Positions 12,234 through 25,690 of a stretch of DNA of 64,000 bases are shown here, piece by piece. The position numbers were made by a program, and so were the translations under genes. Positions within the stretch are counted from its first letter, which is position 1; each line of letters opens with the position of its first letter. This stretch comes from Datnioides undecimradiatus (taxonomy: Eukaryota; Chordata; Actinopteri; Lobotiformes; Datnioididae): the NCBI GenBank assembly GCA_008933995.1, contig WARS01000015.1, positions 1,646,001-1,710,000 on the forward strand, given 5' to 3'. Under the pieces are notes generated by a model, which worked only from the letters and a program-made list of their open reading frames with translations, had not been told where the DNA came from and did no database searches.

Positions 12234-15103
12234 GTGAGTACTCGCTCTCTCACTCTCGCGCTCCCTCAATCTCTCTATGTCCTTGTCTCTCTCAGTCTTT
12301 CTCTCTTGTACTCTCCAGCTCTCTTTCAAACCCTCCTCCTGCTGTGTTTTATCAGATTTTGTCACAGGGGGCCTCTTATAAAACCAACAGAGCTCATCAG
12401 GATCGAGCTCCAGAGGACCGGTTCGGTCAACCCTCGTTAATCTACTGCGGTCCGGGTTGGGTTAAGGCCTCGCCTCGTATTTATCAAGCATATCAGATTT
12501 TGAGTGCTGATTTTAAAGTCAGCGTTTCAAATCCTTTTCACTGAGAGTGATTTGTGATGAAAACGATGGTTAAAGGGACCTGAGCAGTGGTCCTAAATCA
12601 GCAGTCTTACCCTGAGACGCTTGATAAACATACAGCCCCTGGGTTTGTGTCTGGGCTGGTGGGGCTGTGGGGCAGAAAGGTATGTGCTTAGTGGTGATTG
12701 TGCGCCGCGGCCTCCCCTCATTCTCCGAGGCCGAACACACACAGAGCGACCTTGTGTGGAGCAGAGGGCTGGGCAGACACGCTGAAGTCAGCTCACGCCA
12801 TGTAGTCAGTGCACTGTTGGCAAAAAGAAGAAATGATCCTCCTGCATTACACACATACACGCTGCATTATTATCATTAGAAAAGTAATTAAGAAAGTGAA
12901 CATACACATGCATGCATTCTTACAACTGATTCTCATAATCATCAGCTTCAAGCCAGACTTCAGGGTTGCCCCAGACTACTGTGGAGTTGTTATAAAAATG
13001 CTCATAAATCCACCCAGAGTTACATAAACCTGTCAGTGGGTTCATTACAATAATTACTTTAATTTTCTGTTGATGATTTAATGATAAAGCAACAGCAAAA
13101 TAGAGAGAAAATAAAGTAGAGTGAAAGGAGTTTTCAGAGGAGACGCCGTGCCCTGTTTCCTGTTGAGCGCCTGTCACCTCTCAGCTGACAGAACACTTTG
13201 TGTTTTCACCACTGGCATAGCCCACAGTGGTGTGAGCCACAGCACGGACACGCAGCCTCACCCTCAGTGACACACACGAACATGCACAAGAACGCACGTA
13301 TGTGCAACCAGTGAGTGATTTCCATACCTACCTGAACCAACACACAAATATGTACACAAAATCCTTACATAAACCAGGCAGAGGCTATGTGGACTGGCCA
13401 GTCCTCGTCTGATTAGGACTGGATGTTCTCTTAAAGTTTACTGACTGTACTGCAGCCGTGCCGGTTCTTGTGGTCGACATCGTGCCAGGCTGCCATGCTT
13501 TCTCTCTGTTTTTCCCCTTCTTGACCCTGCCACATTCATAAAAAGACAGCCAGCCTTTAGTCTTCTGTCCCTCGACTTAGTCCCTCCACAGCCCCATTAA
13601 AAGGGAGACAGAACTAAAAGGCCCTACAGGCAAGGCAGTGTGTTCAGAGGAAGTCTTTAGCCAAAATACACAAGCCAATAAATGAACATAGCACAATGTG
13701 CGAATGGTTGTGTGTTGGTCAGGCTCTGTGGCAATAAAACCAATAAGTTGGCTTTGTGGATGCAGCACAGATCATGTCACCGCCGTGTTAAAGTTACTTT
13801 GATCCAGACACTAGGGATGTCATAATTAAATGAACCACCAGCAGCATCCATCAGCCAGTCCCCATCCCCACCCCTTACCCAAAAAGATCTCTGAATTCCT
13901 GTCCATGAGGTCATCACAAACACCAGACTGTGCAGACAGTGATCGTCTGCGAACGCCAGTGATGTATACGGGCACAAGTGGTGACAGAAACTTTCAAAAA
14001 TAAACAGATTAGTTGATTATCTGTGCCCAGAAACATGTAAACAATACAATCCGATCAATACAAAATATATTTCACTGTCAGAAGAGTGTTAGTAGCTATC
14101 GTCAGGGGAGTGCCACTGTTTTATCTCCTCTTACGGTGGATTTCCCCTTTTGGATGTATTCTGGGAAAATACCAATCCATATTCTCCTCACCTTTCCTTT
14201 AAATCATCAATCTCCACATTAGCAAATTGGTTGATTTATACAACGCTCATTTGGGTGTATCATTCAGTGTCATTTTCTGCATTGCATTTTGGCATCAGGT
14301 ATAAGACCCTGACTGGAAAATACTTGATAAAAATACAATTACCCGTGTGCCGCCCCCGCGTAACTCTGCTAATGTGAAAACAGTCACAGAGGATATTACG
14401 ATTTAAGCTTGTTGATACTTACATTCTACTGAATGTATCATTTAGTAGGAGTAATGGCTTACAGTCAGGATGCCAGCAGCTTAGGGGAACTCAAAACTTT
14501 TTTCTTGGATGGGGTTGTATGATTTTTATCACGTATTAATGAAAAAAAAGACATTTCCTGAGCACTGCGTTTCTTTGAAAAAAAAAAAGAAAAACCAGAC
14601 TGTAGGCGGATTTTAGTCATAGATATACTTAGTTAAATGAGTTTATAATTACCAAATTATAGGTGTGTACCATCGCACCTGGTATTTTGACATTTGACAA
14701 GATGCTATCAATGCCAGCTAATCTCTTCCATTGGATAATTTATTTATGATTCACGATGATTACACTGATGCTGGTTATGAAAAGGGTAACAGTATTTGTT
14801 ACAGCAAAGTTTATTTAATATGCTTCGCGGTTGTGATACCATAGGCCATCAAATTAAAGAAATAATGGTGTTCTCAAACTGGAAACGTCCACAATCAAAG
14901 TCTGACAGATCTGACTCATCTAATGGTATTTTATCCCTCAGATGTTTACAGAAAGGTTACGGAAACATGTAGAAAAGCGCAAAAAGAACACATCTAATGA
15001 GAAGACAGACGTCTGTGCAGTTTTGACTCGTGGATGTGTGAAGGGGGAGAGGAGGGTAGGTAGTCTTTTTTTGCCACTGTGAAGATGGCAGCATTCTTTG
15101 GTT

Positions 15104-15300
15104 GGGGGGGGGGGGGTGTAATAATCCAGGGCATACATACATGCTAGTGCTGACAAAGGTCTGGGGTGTGTGTGTGTGTGTGTGTGTTGGGGGGGGGTCA
15201 CTGATCCCTCAAAGGCTAAATTTACTCAGGAGTGATGGGAACAGGTGGATGCAGATGGGACAGACGTGTAGGGGTAGCGCGTGGGGGGGTGGAGGGGTGG
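15104..15300 (+). repeat. G-rich tract with (TG)n
   Basis: A run of 13 G (15104-15116), a (TG)n run (15167-15187), a 9-G run (15189-15197) and further G4-7 runs near 15280-15300 make this the most G-skewed interval on the plus strand of the upstream region. It can form quadruplexes. The glycine-rich reading frames across it are compositional artefacts. Confidence 0.8.
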
Positions 15301-16962
15301 TTGGAAAGAACCAGCCATGGTTTCAGTTCAGACATAGATCGGGGGGCAAACACAACCCAAATCGGGGGTTTCTATTCAAAGCCAGCTGGTCTGGCTTTAT
15401 CACATGCGGGACATTTATTTTAGGCAATTTGTCGGTATTTTTTGGTTTTCTTCTTGTCAGCTATCTCTTTTGTTTTCCTTTCTTTTTAATTTTTTGAACC
15501 GTTTGATTGAGCTTGGCCTTAGCTGGTGCTGCAGGGTGTAACTTCCTGGGGAAGGAGAGAAACGGCACGGGTGAGTTTTCACAGTACACCTATTCCCTTC
15601 CTTCCCCCCCCCCTCTCCTCTGGATCTCGGTCTGTCAGTGGAAAACCTGTCTGTGTCAGGATTTCAGACCCCTCTCTGCACAGTGGGCCATGACATGTTT
15701 AACAGATTAAGCCGTAATTTTGACATTTGAGCTGCTCAATTTGAACTGTATTTTGAAGTGCTCTCGTCTAATTGTGTCATTATAGCCTTGCTGGATTTAT
15801 GAATGACGTCTTTGTCATGTAGTCCAACGCAGAAACACAAGAACAAAGCCAAAAGGTACACTTAATTGGTGTTTACTTTGAGTTTTCCCTGCGCTTGACA
15901 AAGTAGAAAGACACCAGAGTACCTCTAACACTGCTGAAGGAGGAGTCAGGTCCCAGCTGTTGCCAATCACCTCTGTGGAGCACTTGCGGAATAGCTGATT
16001 GAGGCTCCTGCAACTGTGTGTGTTTAAGTTTTAAAAGTCTACGTTTTTATTTCTCCAAGGCAAGACAAATGGTTTAAGTCACTAAAGTGGAACTTTATAT
16101 TGTGTAGTTTCCCTGTTTCTAATTCTTCACAGTCAGTTTAGGTTACTGCTACTTTTAAGGGTAATTGCTCAGAACATCTCATTGCACAATCTGGAATTAT
16201 CAGTGAGAGAAAAGAGCATGGCCTTAACATGCTGTTTGCTTTAGAAATGACTCATTCCCTCGAGGTAGCTACCTAAGTGGCAAATACACTCTTCAGTAGC
16301 AGTATGTGTCACACAGTTTGGTGTTTAAGTAAGACATATTGGGCAAACTTTTGAAACTAAGGTGAAACTTTTGTCATATTAAATGAACAGAGAGGGGTTT
16401 ATTTCTAACCAAGGTCCTTAGCGGTAGGCATACGACTAGGTCTCTGCTATAGGGCACTTGTCCCAAAACAACCAAATGGAATTTCATACTAAAGCAAAGA
16501 CTTTTGTTTGATTGTAATGAGTGGTGAATGACTTGGATAGTTTTCTCTGACATTTCATTTAGCTGTAGCTCTTGGATAAAATAAGAGAAAAGTAATATTA
16601 TTTCTAAATTGTATTTACTCTTGTTTCAACTGAATTTAATTGAGATTTTATTTTGCATCCCATATCTATATAGCGCAATCTGCTACTAGGAGTGCAATTA
16701 ACAATAAGAAGACTTTTAAAAAAGCACTTTATTAATATAAATGAAAAGATATAAGATAAAAGATATATACATGCCCTCATGTCCCTTATTTCATACCTGG
16801 GGAGAGTTACTGTTCTCTCGGTATAAACCTAAAAGACCTGAGAAACTTTGACCCAGTTTACAGGAACCGCTCGGTCCTCACATATTAGCTTTTCTGCCCC
16901 CGAATTCCACGGCTTTGATGGTCAGCGGAGTTGAGGAAGCGCGTTGTTTTCTTTCTCTGTAG

Positions 16963-17087
16963 GGTGGCGAGCGCTCTTACGCAGTTGCCTCTCTGCCTTT
17001 GAAACTCTCCTCATCCTGTCATTTCACCTTCTCACTCTGCTATCGGTTTCATTGTTGTTGTTCTTTACGCAGCACGAACAAAGTGGG
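16963..17087 (+). other. Exon-like non-coding segment (125 bp)
   Basis: A strong acceptor (TTTTCTTTCTCTGTAG, ending 16962) and a donor GGG|GTAAGT at 17088 enclose a CpG-containing, pyrimidine-rich segment without a long frame. It may be an upstream 5'UTR exon used from a more distal promoter. It may equally be chance; transcript evidence is needed to choose. Confidence 0.18.
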
Positions 17088-18587
17088 GTAAGTTTGGTTG
17101 TCTTCACTAACCATGTCTGAGATGTGAAAAAGGGTGAAATTCTGTTTTGTTCAAAGGTTAGTTACTGCTTATTCGGTAAAATGCAGTTCAGTGGAGAGAT
17201 GCAGTTTAAGGTTTTCACTGGTGTTTTTGTGTAATTAATATAAAGGTTAAGATAGGGCATAGAAGTAATTTGCTAGTGCTGTAGTTGGTTTCCATGGTTA
17301 TGTGGTGGGCACCACTGATCCAGATACTCTTGAGTTACCTAAGACATGTTACTGTAGAAAGTGCATTTCATTTTTACAACAAATTATCACTGAACCAAGA
17401 CCTATTACACACATGGAAGCAGTTTCAATTGCGATGGCTTGGAAAGTGCATGTATCTTTGTTCCACTGTAATGGCTTACAGTAATAGCATAGTAATTTTG
17501 TTCTTATTTTTCCTTTTCATTCTCTTCTATTGTCTTTATTATTTAATTTTGGAAGATTTCCAGTAGCAGTCTGGCCTCCTGTATGAAAGCTCTCTTTCCA
17601 TCTACCCCCCTGAGCACCGTCGAGGCCAGAAAACAGTATGACGCTCTGCCGTCACTGTACAACGCCTGTGCGCCGGGGCCGCCTAAATCTACAAAACACG
17701 AGTGCTGGCGCGAGGCAGCTCCTTTGATCTGCAGCTAATCTCAGTTGCCTGCCTCCCCTCTGATCATGTCTGAATAAGAATGAGTCGGGGTGATCCTGGA
17801 GGCACAAAGAGCTTTAGACGCTGCAGCTCGTCTGCTGAGCTCTACCGTGTAACGCGGGCCTGCGCCGATGGTCGCTAGGCTTCGCTATCACACATCAGGG
17901 CTGGGGATCCCTCATTTAGACACACATTATATTCCGCTTCACTTGCTTTTCTTCACAGTGAGATGCTATAAGCTGCTTGTTGAGAGTGTGGGAGAAGTTG
18001 CATAGCCATGCTGAGTGATCTTTAATTGTCAAGGGAGTTGGCTGAGGTCAACAGCTGCAGGAGGGACTTCTGCTGTGTAATGGTTACTATGGGAATTGGA
18101 AACAGTGATGACTGTAGGCTTTTGTGCTATAGCTGAATGTATTACAACATACAGATTAGACCTTGTCAGCCAAAAACATTTTCTGAGAGATAGAGATCAA
18201 AGAAGAAGAAAGAAAATGGTGATGGTAAAATGATAAAACTATGACGCAACTCCTCAACCAATCTCTGTGTTATTTAAAACCCCTTATCTGAAATCACTGA
18301 GATCACATCACTGACCTGGACTGAAAGAATATTTTAGATGGACATTTAGAAGAAACAGCTTTAGTCTGTTTTAGTCTGACATCCATGTAAAGGGAGAGAG
18401 GCTATAAATCTTCCAAGCTAATGGACCGAAGACATTGCCATTGGCTTCCGAGACAAGCCGCATTACCGTTTTTCTGATCTGGTTCCACAGCAAGATGTCA
18501 TTGTTTGTGAATCCCTCTCTAAATGCACTTTATACAATATGCTCTTGTGACTGTTTTCTGAACGGCCACCACTATGGGTAAGATTTC

Positions 18588-18628
18588 TTTAGGTTTAGTC
18601 ACAAAACCTAAGGGGTTAGGGTTAGGGG
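18588..18628 (+). other. Short hairpin followed by two telomere-type hexamers
   Basis: TTAGGTTT (18589-18596) is the reverse complement of AAACCTAA (18604-18611). It is followed directly by GGGTTAGGGTTAGGGG (18613-18628), which holds two perfect TTAGGG units. It is too short to be a true interstitial telomere. Confidence 0.5.
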
Positions 18629-19529
18629 AAGATGGTGGTTTGAATTTAAGAAGAACTAACACTTAAGTTTAGGGAACTGTCATGGCCATGGTTTAAAAGA
18701 AACCAATGTTGACAGTTATAGAAAATGGGGAAACAAACAGCGGTCTGCCGTGTCAAAGTCAGATGCTACATAATGTCATGGTCATTCCATCTTTGTCCCG
18801 AAACAATGAGAGTCTTAGTTTTCACCACTACAAGAGGTCCTGGTCAGGTAAACAGAGATACTGGGTCACTTTATCCATTTAACCAGACAACCAGTCCTGT
18901 CATCTTTATGATGAGGATTATATAAAAGTATTTTATTGCGCACCAAACTTAAACTGAAAACTTGGCCGAGTTAAGTTTACATTGTGGTGTAACAGTTCTT
19001 ATTTCACATCATTTAAACTTCCACATGTTGATCATGGAACTTAGTCTCAGACTTGGGATCTATTCCATTTCTGCACATTTAACACTAATAATGTTTCAGA
19101 CACAGCTTTTTGCGCCACTTCAGGAAACACCGGTGGGTAGCCTTTGAACAGAGACAAAAAAAAAAAAGTAACATTGGCATCTCCCCTTTATGGGCACAAT
19201 TAGAGAAAGGGCAGGGAGAACAATGAAATAACTGTGTCTGTGTTGGAGCAGTTCATAGGGAATTACTTTCCAACCATTGAAAAGGAGGAAAAATCATTAG
19301 CAGAAAGTGAGTTTCTTTTTTTTTTTCCTCACATGAAGCAATCTAGTGGAGACAAAGAGAACTTTGAGCCCCTGATATACAGACAGAAAGTCTGGCAATT
19401 ACACCCGCTACAGCCGAAGACACAGTAAGAAGAGAGAGGGAAGTGCCAGTGTCAGGGATTAGAATTAAAAAAAAAGTGAATTAAAAATAATTTAAATGTT
19501 TGTATGTAGGATTATGGTCACCCATATTT

Positions 19530-19560
19530 AATTTCACTTCAAATAAAATGAAGTGAAATT
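19530..19560. other. Perfect 12-bp inverted repeat, 7-nt loop
   Basis: AATTTCACTTCA (19530-19541) is the exact reverse complement of TGAAGTGAAATT (19549-19560), with loop AATAAAA that contains an AATAAA hexamer. It is too short for a microRNA precursor. It could be a cruciform/hairpin site or the remnant of a small palindromic element. Confidence 0.65.
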
Positions 19561-20084
19561 GCTAATGAAAATGTTGTTACGCCGTCCACCAAATTAAATA
19601 ACACAGGGTTGAGGGGGAAAAAAAAAAAAGCTGGTCAGGCTTTGTTTTGGGGAGACCCCCTTTTAACCCGTGCAGTTTGTGTTGAGAAGGATGCAGAGCT
19701 CCCCTGCAGGCTGCACACTTAATTACACAGCAGTGTGTGAATGCACCCCTATAGGCAAAATGTGCTTTTCACATGTGACATGTGGCGCACTGATGGCACC
19801 TGTCACATATACATTTATGGCAAATGTGACATTAATAACGCATTGTGATTGTAAAATCAGTAAACAGTCTTGGCGGTTTTATCAAGTGACTTAATATGCA
19901 GATCAAGCCTGAGTAATCGAATAATGTCTGTAGTCTGCAGCTGCTCTTTGGATTCTGAATATCCAATTCTTAATTATTTATTATCATTCATTAAATTCAA
20001 ACGGTAATACAGTCTGTTTTTTAATTAAACTTTAGCCATACAGAAAATAAAAAAGTTTAGATTTCATTAGATCTCATTTAGATT

Positions 20085-20087
<3 letters not shown>

Positions 20088-20115
<28 letters not shown>
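20088..20115. repeat. (GT)n microsatellite
   Basis: An uninterrupted GT run of 28 bases. Reading frames through it are artefacts. Confidence 0.95.
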
Positions 20116-21224
20116 ATCTATGCGTGTGTGCGTATCACGCATGTACAGCATACAGCAGCAACAGGTCTGATCAACGGCTCCCCAGCGGCTCTGTGTCTCA
20201 GCCAGTCATTGCAGTCACAGGACCATGGGGCTTTTCCTATGATGTAACTGGAGCATCAGGCAGAACAAAGGGAGAGCTTGTTGTTCAGCGTGTGCCTCAT
20301 CCATAATGCATAAAAGGTGTACAGACAGAAAACTGTTGGTTAAACACGACACATGCAAATCACCAGCGCTGTCTTTCGCTTGACACTGCTCGGTAGGGGG
20401 TCGTTATGTGGCCATTACAGTTCCAGAGGCCTCCTGACTTTCTTATTATTGCATTCAAGTCTGTTTCATATGGTTTGATCCAACGGGGGGTTTGTTCTGT
20501 AACTGAATTGTAAGGACAAGGAAACGTATGAAACGGTACAGTGCATTTCATGCTAGCCAGACACAGTTAATGGCCAAACCACACAGAAAAACTGTATAAT
20601 TGAAAATAAGGCTCTGTATGGTTTCACTGAAAAATGAGTCATGCCATTATGGAACACAGCAGCTAATGATAAGTATACAGAACTTTATTTCATTTTGAAT
20701 TTCTCTTTCTTATTTAGAAAACTATTGACCAAAGCTGAAGTGGCTTTAGGTTTATGGAGTATATAGGACTATAACTGCATGTGACAGAAGTTGTTGTAAA
20801 GTGGTTTCTTCAGTTTGTTGTTGTTTTTTTTTTTGTTTTTTTTGAGGTGATACAGGTGAGAAGAAAGAAAGTCGCTCAAACACAAAACTTGGTAATTGAC
20901 AGCAATTTTCACAGTAACGTATTTACATAAAACATATGAATGCATATCGTAATAGGTTATATTTACATATAACATAGTTTTGCAAAGGCAATTACCATAA
21001 GGCGCGTGTACGTATGGTTGTGACTCAAAAACAGTTTAAACTACTTGGTTTACTGCTTTCTTTCAGCAGTAGAAATATCAAGGTAATATTGTCTGCCATC
21101 TAAATTTAGGAAGGGGAATGTCACCTTTATATGACAAAAGCTCATTTGGGTGTACAAATAAACACTTCCCTGGAATCATGAATTTCTTTGTTTTATATAT
21201 TTTGTAATATGAGGACATATGATT

Positions 21225-21400
21225 TCAGTTAATTAAAAGTGATTTTCTCACCTTTCCTCCCCTAATTATACCGTACAGTAGTGCAATTCCTGCGACTGTA
21301 ATTACTGATGATATTGCCCTCTGAGTTTCATTATAAACCTTATTAATAAGGAGCTCCAAATCACATGTAATATAATGCTTTGGATGACTTACACAAAGAC
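21225..21400. promoter_or_regulatory. Homeodomain-site cluster, candidate enhancer
   Basis: Three TAATTA cores lie within 80 bp: TTAATTAA (21229-21236), TAATTA (21263-21268) and the palindrome GTAATTAC (21298-21305). Further TTAATAAG and GATGATAT words follow. The block is non-repetitive. The cluster is visible; enhancer function is inferred. Confidence 0.25.
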
Positions 21401-22503
21401 CAAGCGCTGATCGGCAGGGAAATGTCTCTCATCTCTCCTACAAAGTGTGAGATGACTTCTAAGGCAGGTGTACTTTCCCTGAGAACCCAGCCCAGATGTT
21501 CAGGCTGATCAGGTTCTCTACTGTATAATGCAGACTCAATCTAAGATATTGTGTTTTAAATGTGTTCTTTTGAAAAGCTCTTGTCAATTGTTAATTTTAA
21601 ACATTCAAACTTGCATTGAGGGCGTTGCATTTATGCGCCCAAACACACACAACAGTTATTTTCTAGTAAATTAATTTGATTTATCAGGCTGATTCTGGCC
21701 TCCAGCATGTGTTTGGACCTGACGGCATCATAACTGACAATTTACAAAGGTAGAAATTTGTATATTTTTTGCTTTTTTTCAAAATAATGTTTTCATTTTA
21801 CTCCTTAATTTATCTCTTTAGGCTTTCTTTATTTTTCAGTTTCTCCTACAGGTAAATATGTGGAGTCGAAATACTCATACGCAATGTGTAAATGTCTTTT
21901 CAGGGGGTTTTCCATCATGTCAACAGTAACAGTTTTGAGGGAAAAAAATCATGTATTCATAATATTTTAATTTAATATCAACATGATATATTGATATCAT
22001 AACTAGGTGTACTCTAAGACAATGCAGGAGTAAGATATATCCCCAGCTGAGCCTACGAGTTAAATTGGCCTGCAGGTCTTTCTGTACCCCCCGCGAAGAG
22101 TTCGGTCGTCACATCATGTAGCATCAATCTAGTGTCAAAACAGCAAATGTCTCTCAAATTCATTAGGGAACGAACGCAGGAGGAATGACTGAAAGCAGTA
22201 AATACCAAATAAAGCTGGAAGCATCCTCAGACATATCTGACATACAACAAATGTGTCTCGTAGTGCTTCCGCAATAGCTGGCTAATTCTCAGGAGCAGTG
22301 AGGCAGAGTGCTTGACAACATCATCTACTGTGACAGGCAGATTGTGTTTTCACGTGAGCATGATCGACAACAGATTGCACTGAGCCCGGGCTGTTCCTGT
22401 TTGCCCTGGAAATGTGTTTGTGTTTATCTTTTACTTGAGAGAGGCATTCCTTTCTTTCTCCCTCCGTTACAAAAAAAACACACATTTTCAGGCGAGCTGC
22501 TCT

Positions 22504-22505
<2 letters not shown>

Positions 22506-22545
<40 letters not shown>
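22506..22545. repeat. (GT)n microsatellite
   Basis: About 20 uninterrupted GT units, continuing imperfectly to 22554. Valine/cysteine and threonine/histidine frames across it are not genes. Confidence 0.95.
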
Positions 22546-22552
<7 letters not shown>

Positions 22553-25500
22553 TGACACATGCTGTGAAGTGACTGCCAGGAGAGGCTTAAGAAACAATCC
22601 AAGCAAGATCAATATCAGCAAACCGCACTTATGTGTTTGACTTAACATGCAGTCGCAGTTTCCCCTTCCCTCTTTTTTTATGCACCGCTGATGCCAAACC
22701 TCACGAAATTGCATTTACCCAAAAGCCTAACGTGTGTGTATACACACAGAGACATATTTGAAATTACATAATTGTTTTGGCAAACTGTTGATTTTTTTCT
22801 CCACCGGGCTTTGATGAGACTGTCAACCCACACTTGACACACGCTCAGAACGCGCACACAAAGTTCAGAGTTGCATGTTCTAATAGTAGGAGGGAGGGAC
22901 GATGGCTAATGAGTTGGGCAGGGAAAGTTTCACATAGCAAGACACTAATAATCTAGCTCATTTTAATTATGGGGGAAATACTTTGGCTTAAGATAACACA
23001 AATGCCACAGCATACAATATTTAACCTACAGCATGCTGAGTGTGTTTGTACACACACGTACTGTGCACCTAACTGAATTTATCAGCTGTAAGAGGCATAA
23101 TGTGACAAACTCCGAGTGGCATAATACAATGTAACAATAATCTGGCTGTAATACTTTGAGCTGTTTCTGCCGTATTCAGATTCATCCGTAGACTCCCACT
23201 TGGTAATCTCAAGAGCAAAATATACAGTGGGTCTTCCCTACTTTGCATTAAATGTGTGAGCATAGAATGAGGCTGTGAGCATGCCTCCACTATAAGTTTA
23301 TCCCTGTAGACAAGTCAGACAGTCATTTATGAATATGCATAAGTCAGTGTTTTCCTCGTTTAATGATTTTTCACCATTCAAATATATTCCATCCACCTCC
23401 CCCCATTTATTTCTCTCCATTTTATATGGCCATTAAACACACAAACACACACACGCGTGCGCAGACACACACACGCACATACATACATAGATGTTAACAT
23501 GGAACCCGCTCACTATGTGCAAGGTGCAGGCGAGCAATTACCATTTCACTGGCAGGTTCACTCTCTCTTCTCCCCCTCACGTTTGCCTATGTTGCCTCTC
23601 CTCCCAGGTGCCAACCAAAGACAACCTCAAGCATTGTGAACACTGAAAGGACCTCTCCGATGAATCGCTGACTGGCAGCGTAGAAAGCTACGAGACTGAG
23701 GGCACACGAGACGGCAGACGAAGGAACGTTGAACGTGGTATGTACGATCATGCAGGCGCCCATAGGTGCCCAGTGACATATTTAATGCAATTTCCAGTAG
23801 CACACGCTTAGAAAGGGAAGTTGGGTCTGTGCAGGGTGTCAGATCTGTATGTTTCATACACGCTGATATGTGATGCCGTTGATATCTGCCATGTTGCATT
23901 TATGAACCCACTGTGTCTAACAGACTACACCTTATTGATTATTATGGAGGTCTTGGGGCCAGAGGAAATGCTATTAAAGATTAAAGGGTCAGGTGATGTG
24001 AAGGTGGTATCCCGAGTCATCAGACACCAGCAGCTTCAGTTACAGGCTGCAATGTCCGCCCGTCAAGCAGATTAGCCAGCTTGATTTATTTATTAACTGA
24101 TTTCATGTCCCGCCATTTCCTACCCTGACTGACTTGCTGACTGACTGACTGGGTGGCTGGCTGCGTGCATGGCTTATGCTTCGCAGGTGAACTTCAAAGG
24201 AAGGGAAAGATTAGGGTGCTGCTTGGTGTCCACTTACACTTCACGCAGTCAGTAGTGACAAGCATATACTGCAGAGCTAAGCTCATGGGAGAAAAGCTCC
24301 TGTGTTTGGCTGTATTTAGACCAAAACGTTTAATGAGTGGGGTTAGACAAACATGTTCAGTGAAAGGTGGATTGCTTGACAAGGAAAAAAATGAAGTGGA
24401 TTTAATATAGAAAGTAAAGTACGGACATGATTAAGATTATCACCTGCATGTAAAACTTTGACCATCTGAAATTATTGCTAACAGACTTCAGACACTTGTG
24501 TTTTTCTATCTATTTCCTTATCCTGATGGTGAATAAATGAAAACTCAAGACTGAGACCTGATGGTGTGTTCGAGTATAACAGCCTTCATTGAAGGCAACC
24601 ATTAAAAGTCTTTAAATTGATACGACACCCATATAATGTGAGTATAAAAGAGCCGCGGTATTACAAGGCCTATCTGGGATACATCTCTGTAGAGAAAGCC
24701 ATTGCGCTGCCTGTCTGTGTCTTATCTGGAGTGGCAAACTTGCTGTTCTAATTGTTATCTTCACACTAATAGAGTGGATGTTTTGAAATCATTTGGTTGG
24801 ATGGATAACGGCTTGGTAATTCCCCCATGCTTACTGTCTGTGTCAGGGCTTATCTGTGGGAGATAGCTGGGTCCTGGAGAATGATTGGCGGCGTGCAGGA
24901 GGTGGAAAGTTTGTAGTGACTCAGTAAGGAGGCAGCATTCATGCAGCACAGACATGGAACAAAATCTGCTGAGAATCAAATGATATAGTCATTCAGGGCT
25001 TCCTGAACAAGATATGTGAGTTGATATTAGTTTTTAATTGTCATTGCAAGACTCATCTCATTCAATTTGATCTAATAATGAATCTTAAAATCCCCTTTTT
25101 TCCCCTTCAAATAAGATTCAGTTCATCTTGACTTAAACCAATGCGGATATGTTTTCCTTGAGTGGAGAGATTTGCCTTTTCTATCTTCCTGTGGTGTTTC
25201 AAAAAACAAGTGAAACTGTTTCAGGAGATGTGCTGTGCATCCTGTTGGTGTTTTTTTGTTTTTTTTGTTTTTTTTTTACTTAAGTCTGACTTGAAGTTTG
25301 AGCGTACTTCCCATCTGATGTGACATGTGTGAAACAAGAGGCGAAAATTAAATCTTCCGCGGGAAAAAAAAAACAAAAACAACCCATCAACTTTGTCGGC
25401 ACGGATTTAGTCGACTGCGGATGCTTAACGTGCTCTGCGTTGGTTCATTAGTTAAAGCACACGTTCCCCCGTCATGTTCCTCTAGTGGTCCTCTCTGAGC

Positions 25501-25559
25501 AGTTAATTGCGCGTCCACTCTATCGGGGCTGGCGCGATAATAAAGCATTAAGAGCCGTG

Positions 25560-25690
25560 CCTCTTTCATTAAAGTAGAGTTGGGAACTGTGAGCCCGCCC
25601 CCTTTCAGGAGTCAAAAAAAAAAAGAGAGAAAAAAATCGATTATTTCTCCTCGCACTGGGAGAGGAGAGGGTTAGGGGAAAGACTCGGTC
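25560..25690 (+). promoter_or_regulatory. Probable principal mef2c promoter (CpG/GC-box type)
   Basis: The sequence changes from AT-rich to CpG-rich here. A GC box (CCCGCCCCC, 25594-25602) precedes an A/GA-rich run and a TCGATTATTTCTCC block at 25637-25650. No canonical TATA box sits at a fixed distance (ATAATAAAG near 25538 is the nearest AT-rich candidate). Initiation is placed somewhere in 25.6-25.7 kb because the CpG-rich exon that follows ends in a strong donor. It lies 22 kb before the start codon, which fits the known MEF2C pattern of remote untranslated first exons. Confidence 0.5.

Larger units (their letters stand above)
1..25559. other. Upstream non-coding region of mef2c
   Basis: No convincing coding exon is visible here. 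The reading frames are short, have no family resemblance and often run through simple repeats. The stretch is mostly unique, AT-rich sequence with scattered microsatellites (AC at 1757-1787, CT-rich at 5680-5713, TG at 15167-15187, GT at 20088-20115 and 22506-22545). The notable local structures (three-copy repeat, quadruplex motif, CpG patch, exon-like segments, homeodomain clusters) are listed separately. The remainder shows nothing I can name. By position it is the 5' flank of mef2c, where distal enhancers would be expected, but that role is inferred. Confidence 0.7.

Noticed and set aside
18613..18628. Interstitial telomere or chromosome-fusion scar
   Set aside because: Only two TTAGGG units are present, which is too short to support that history.
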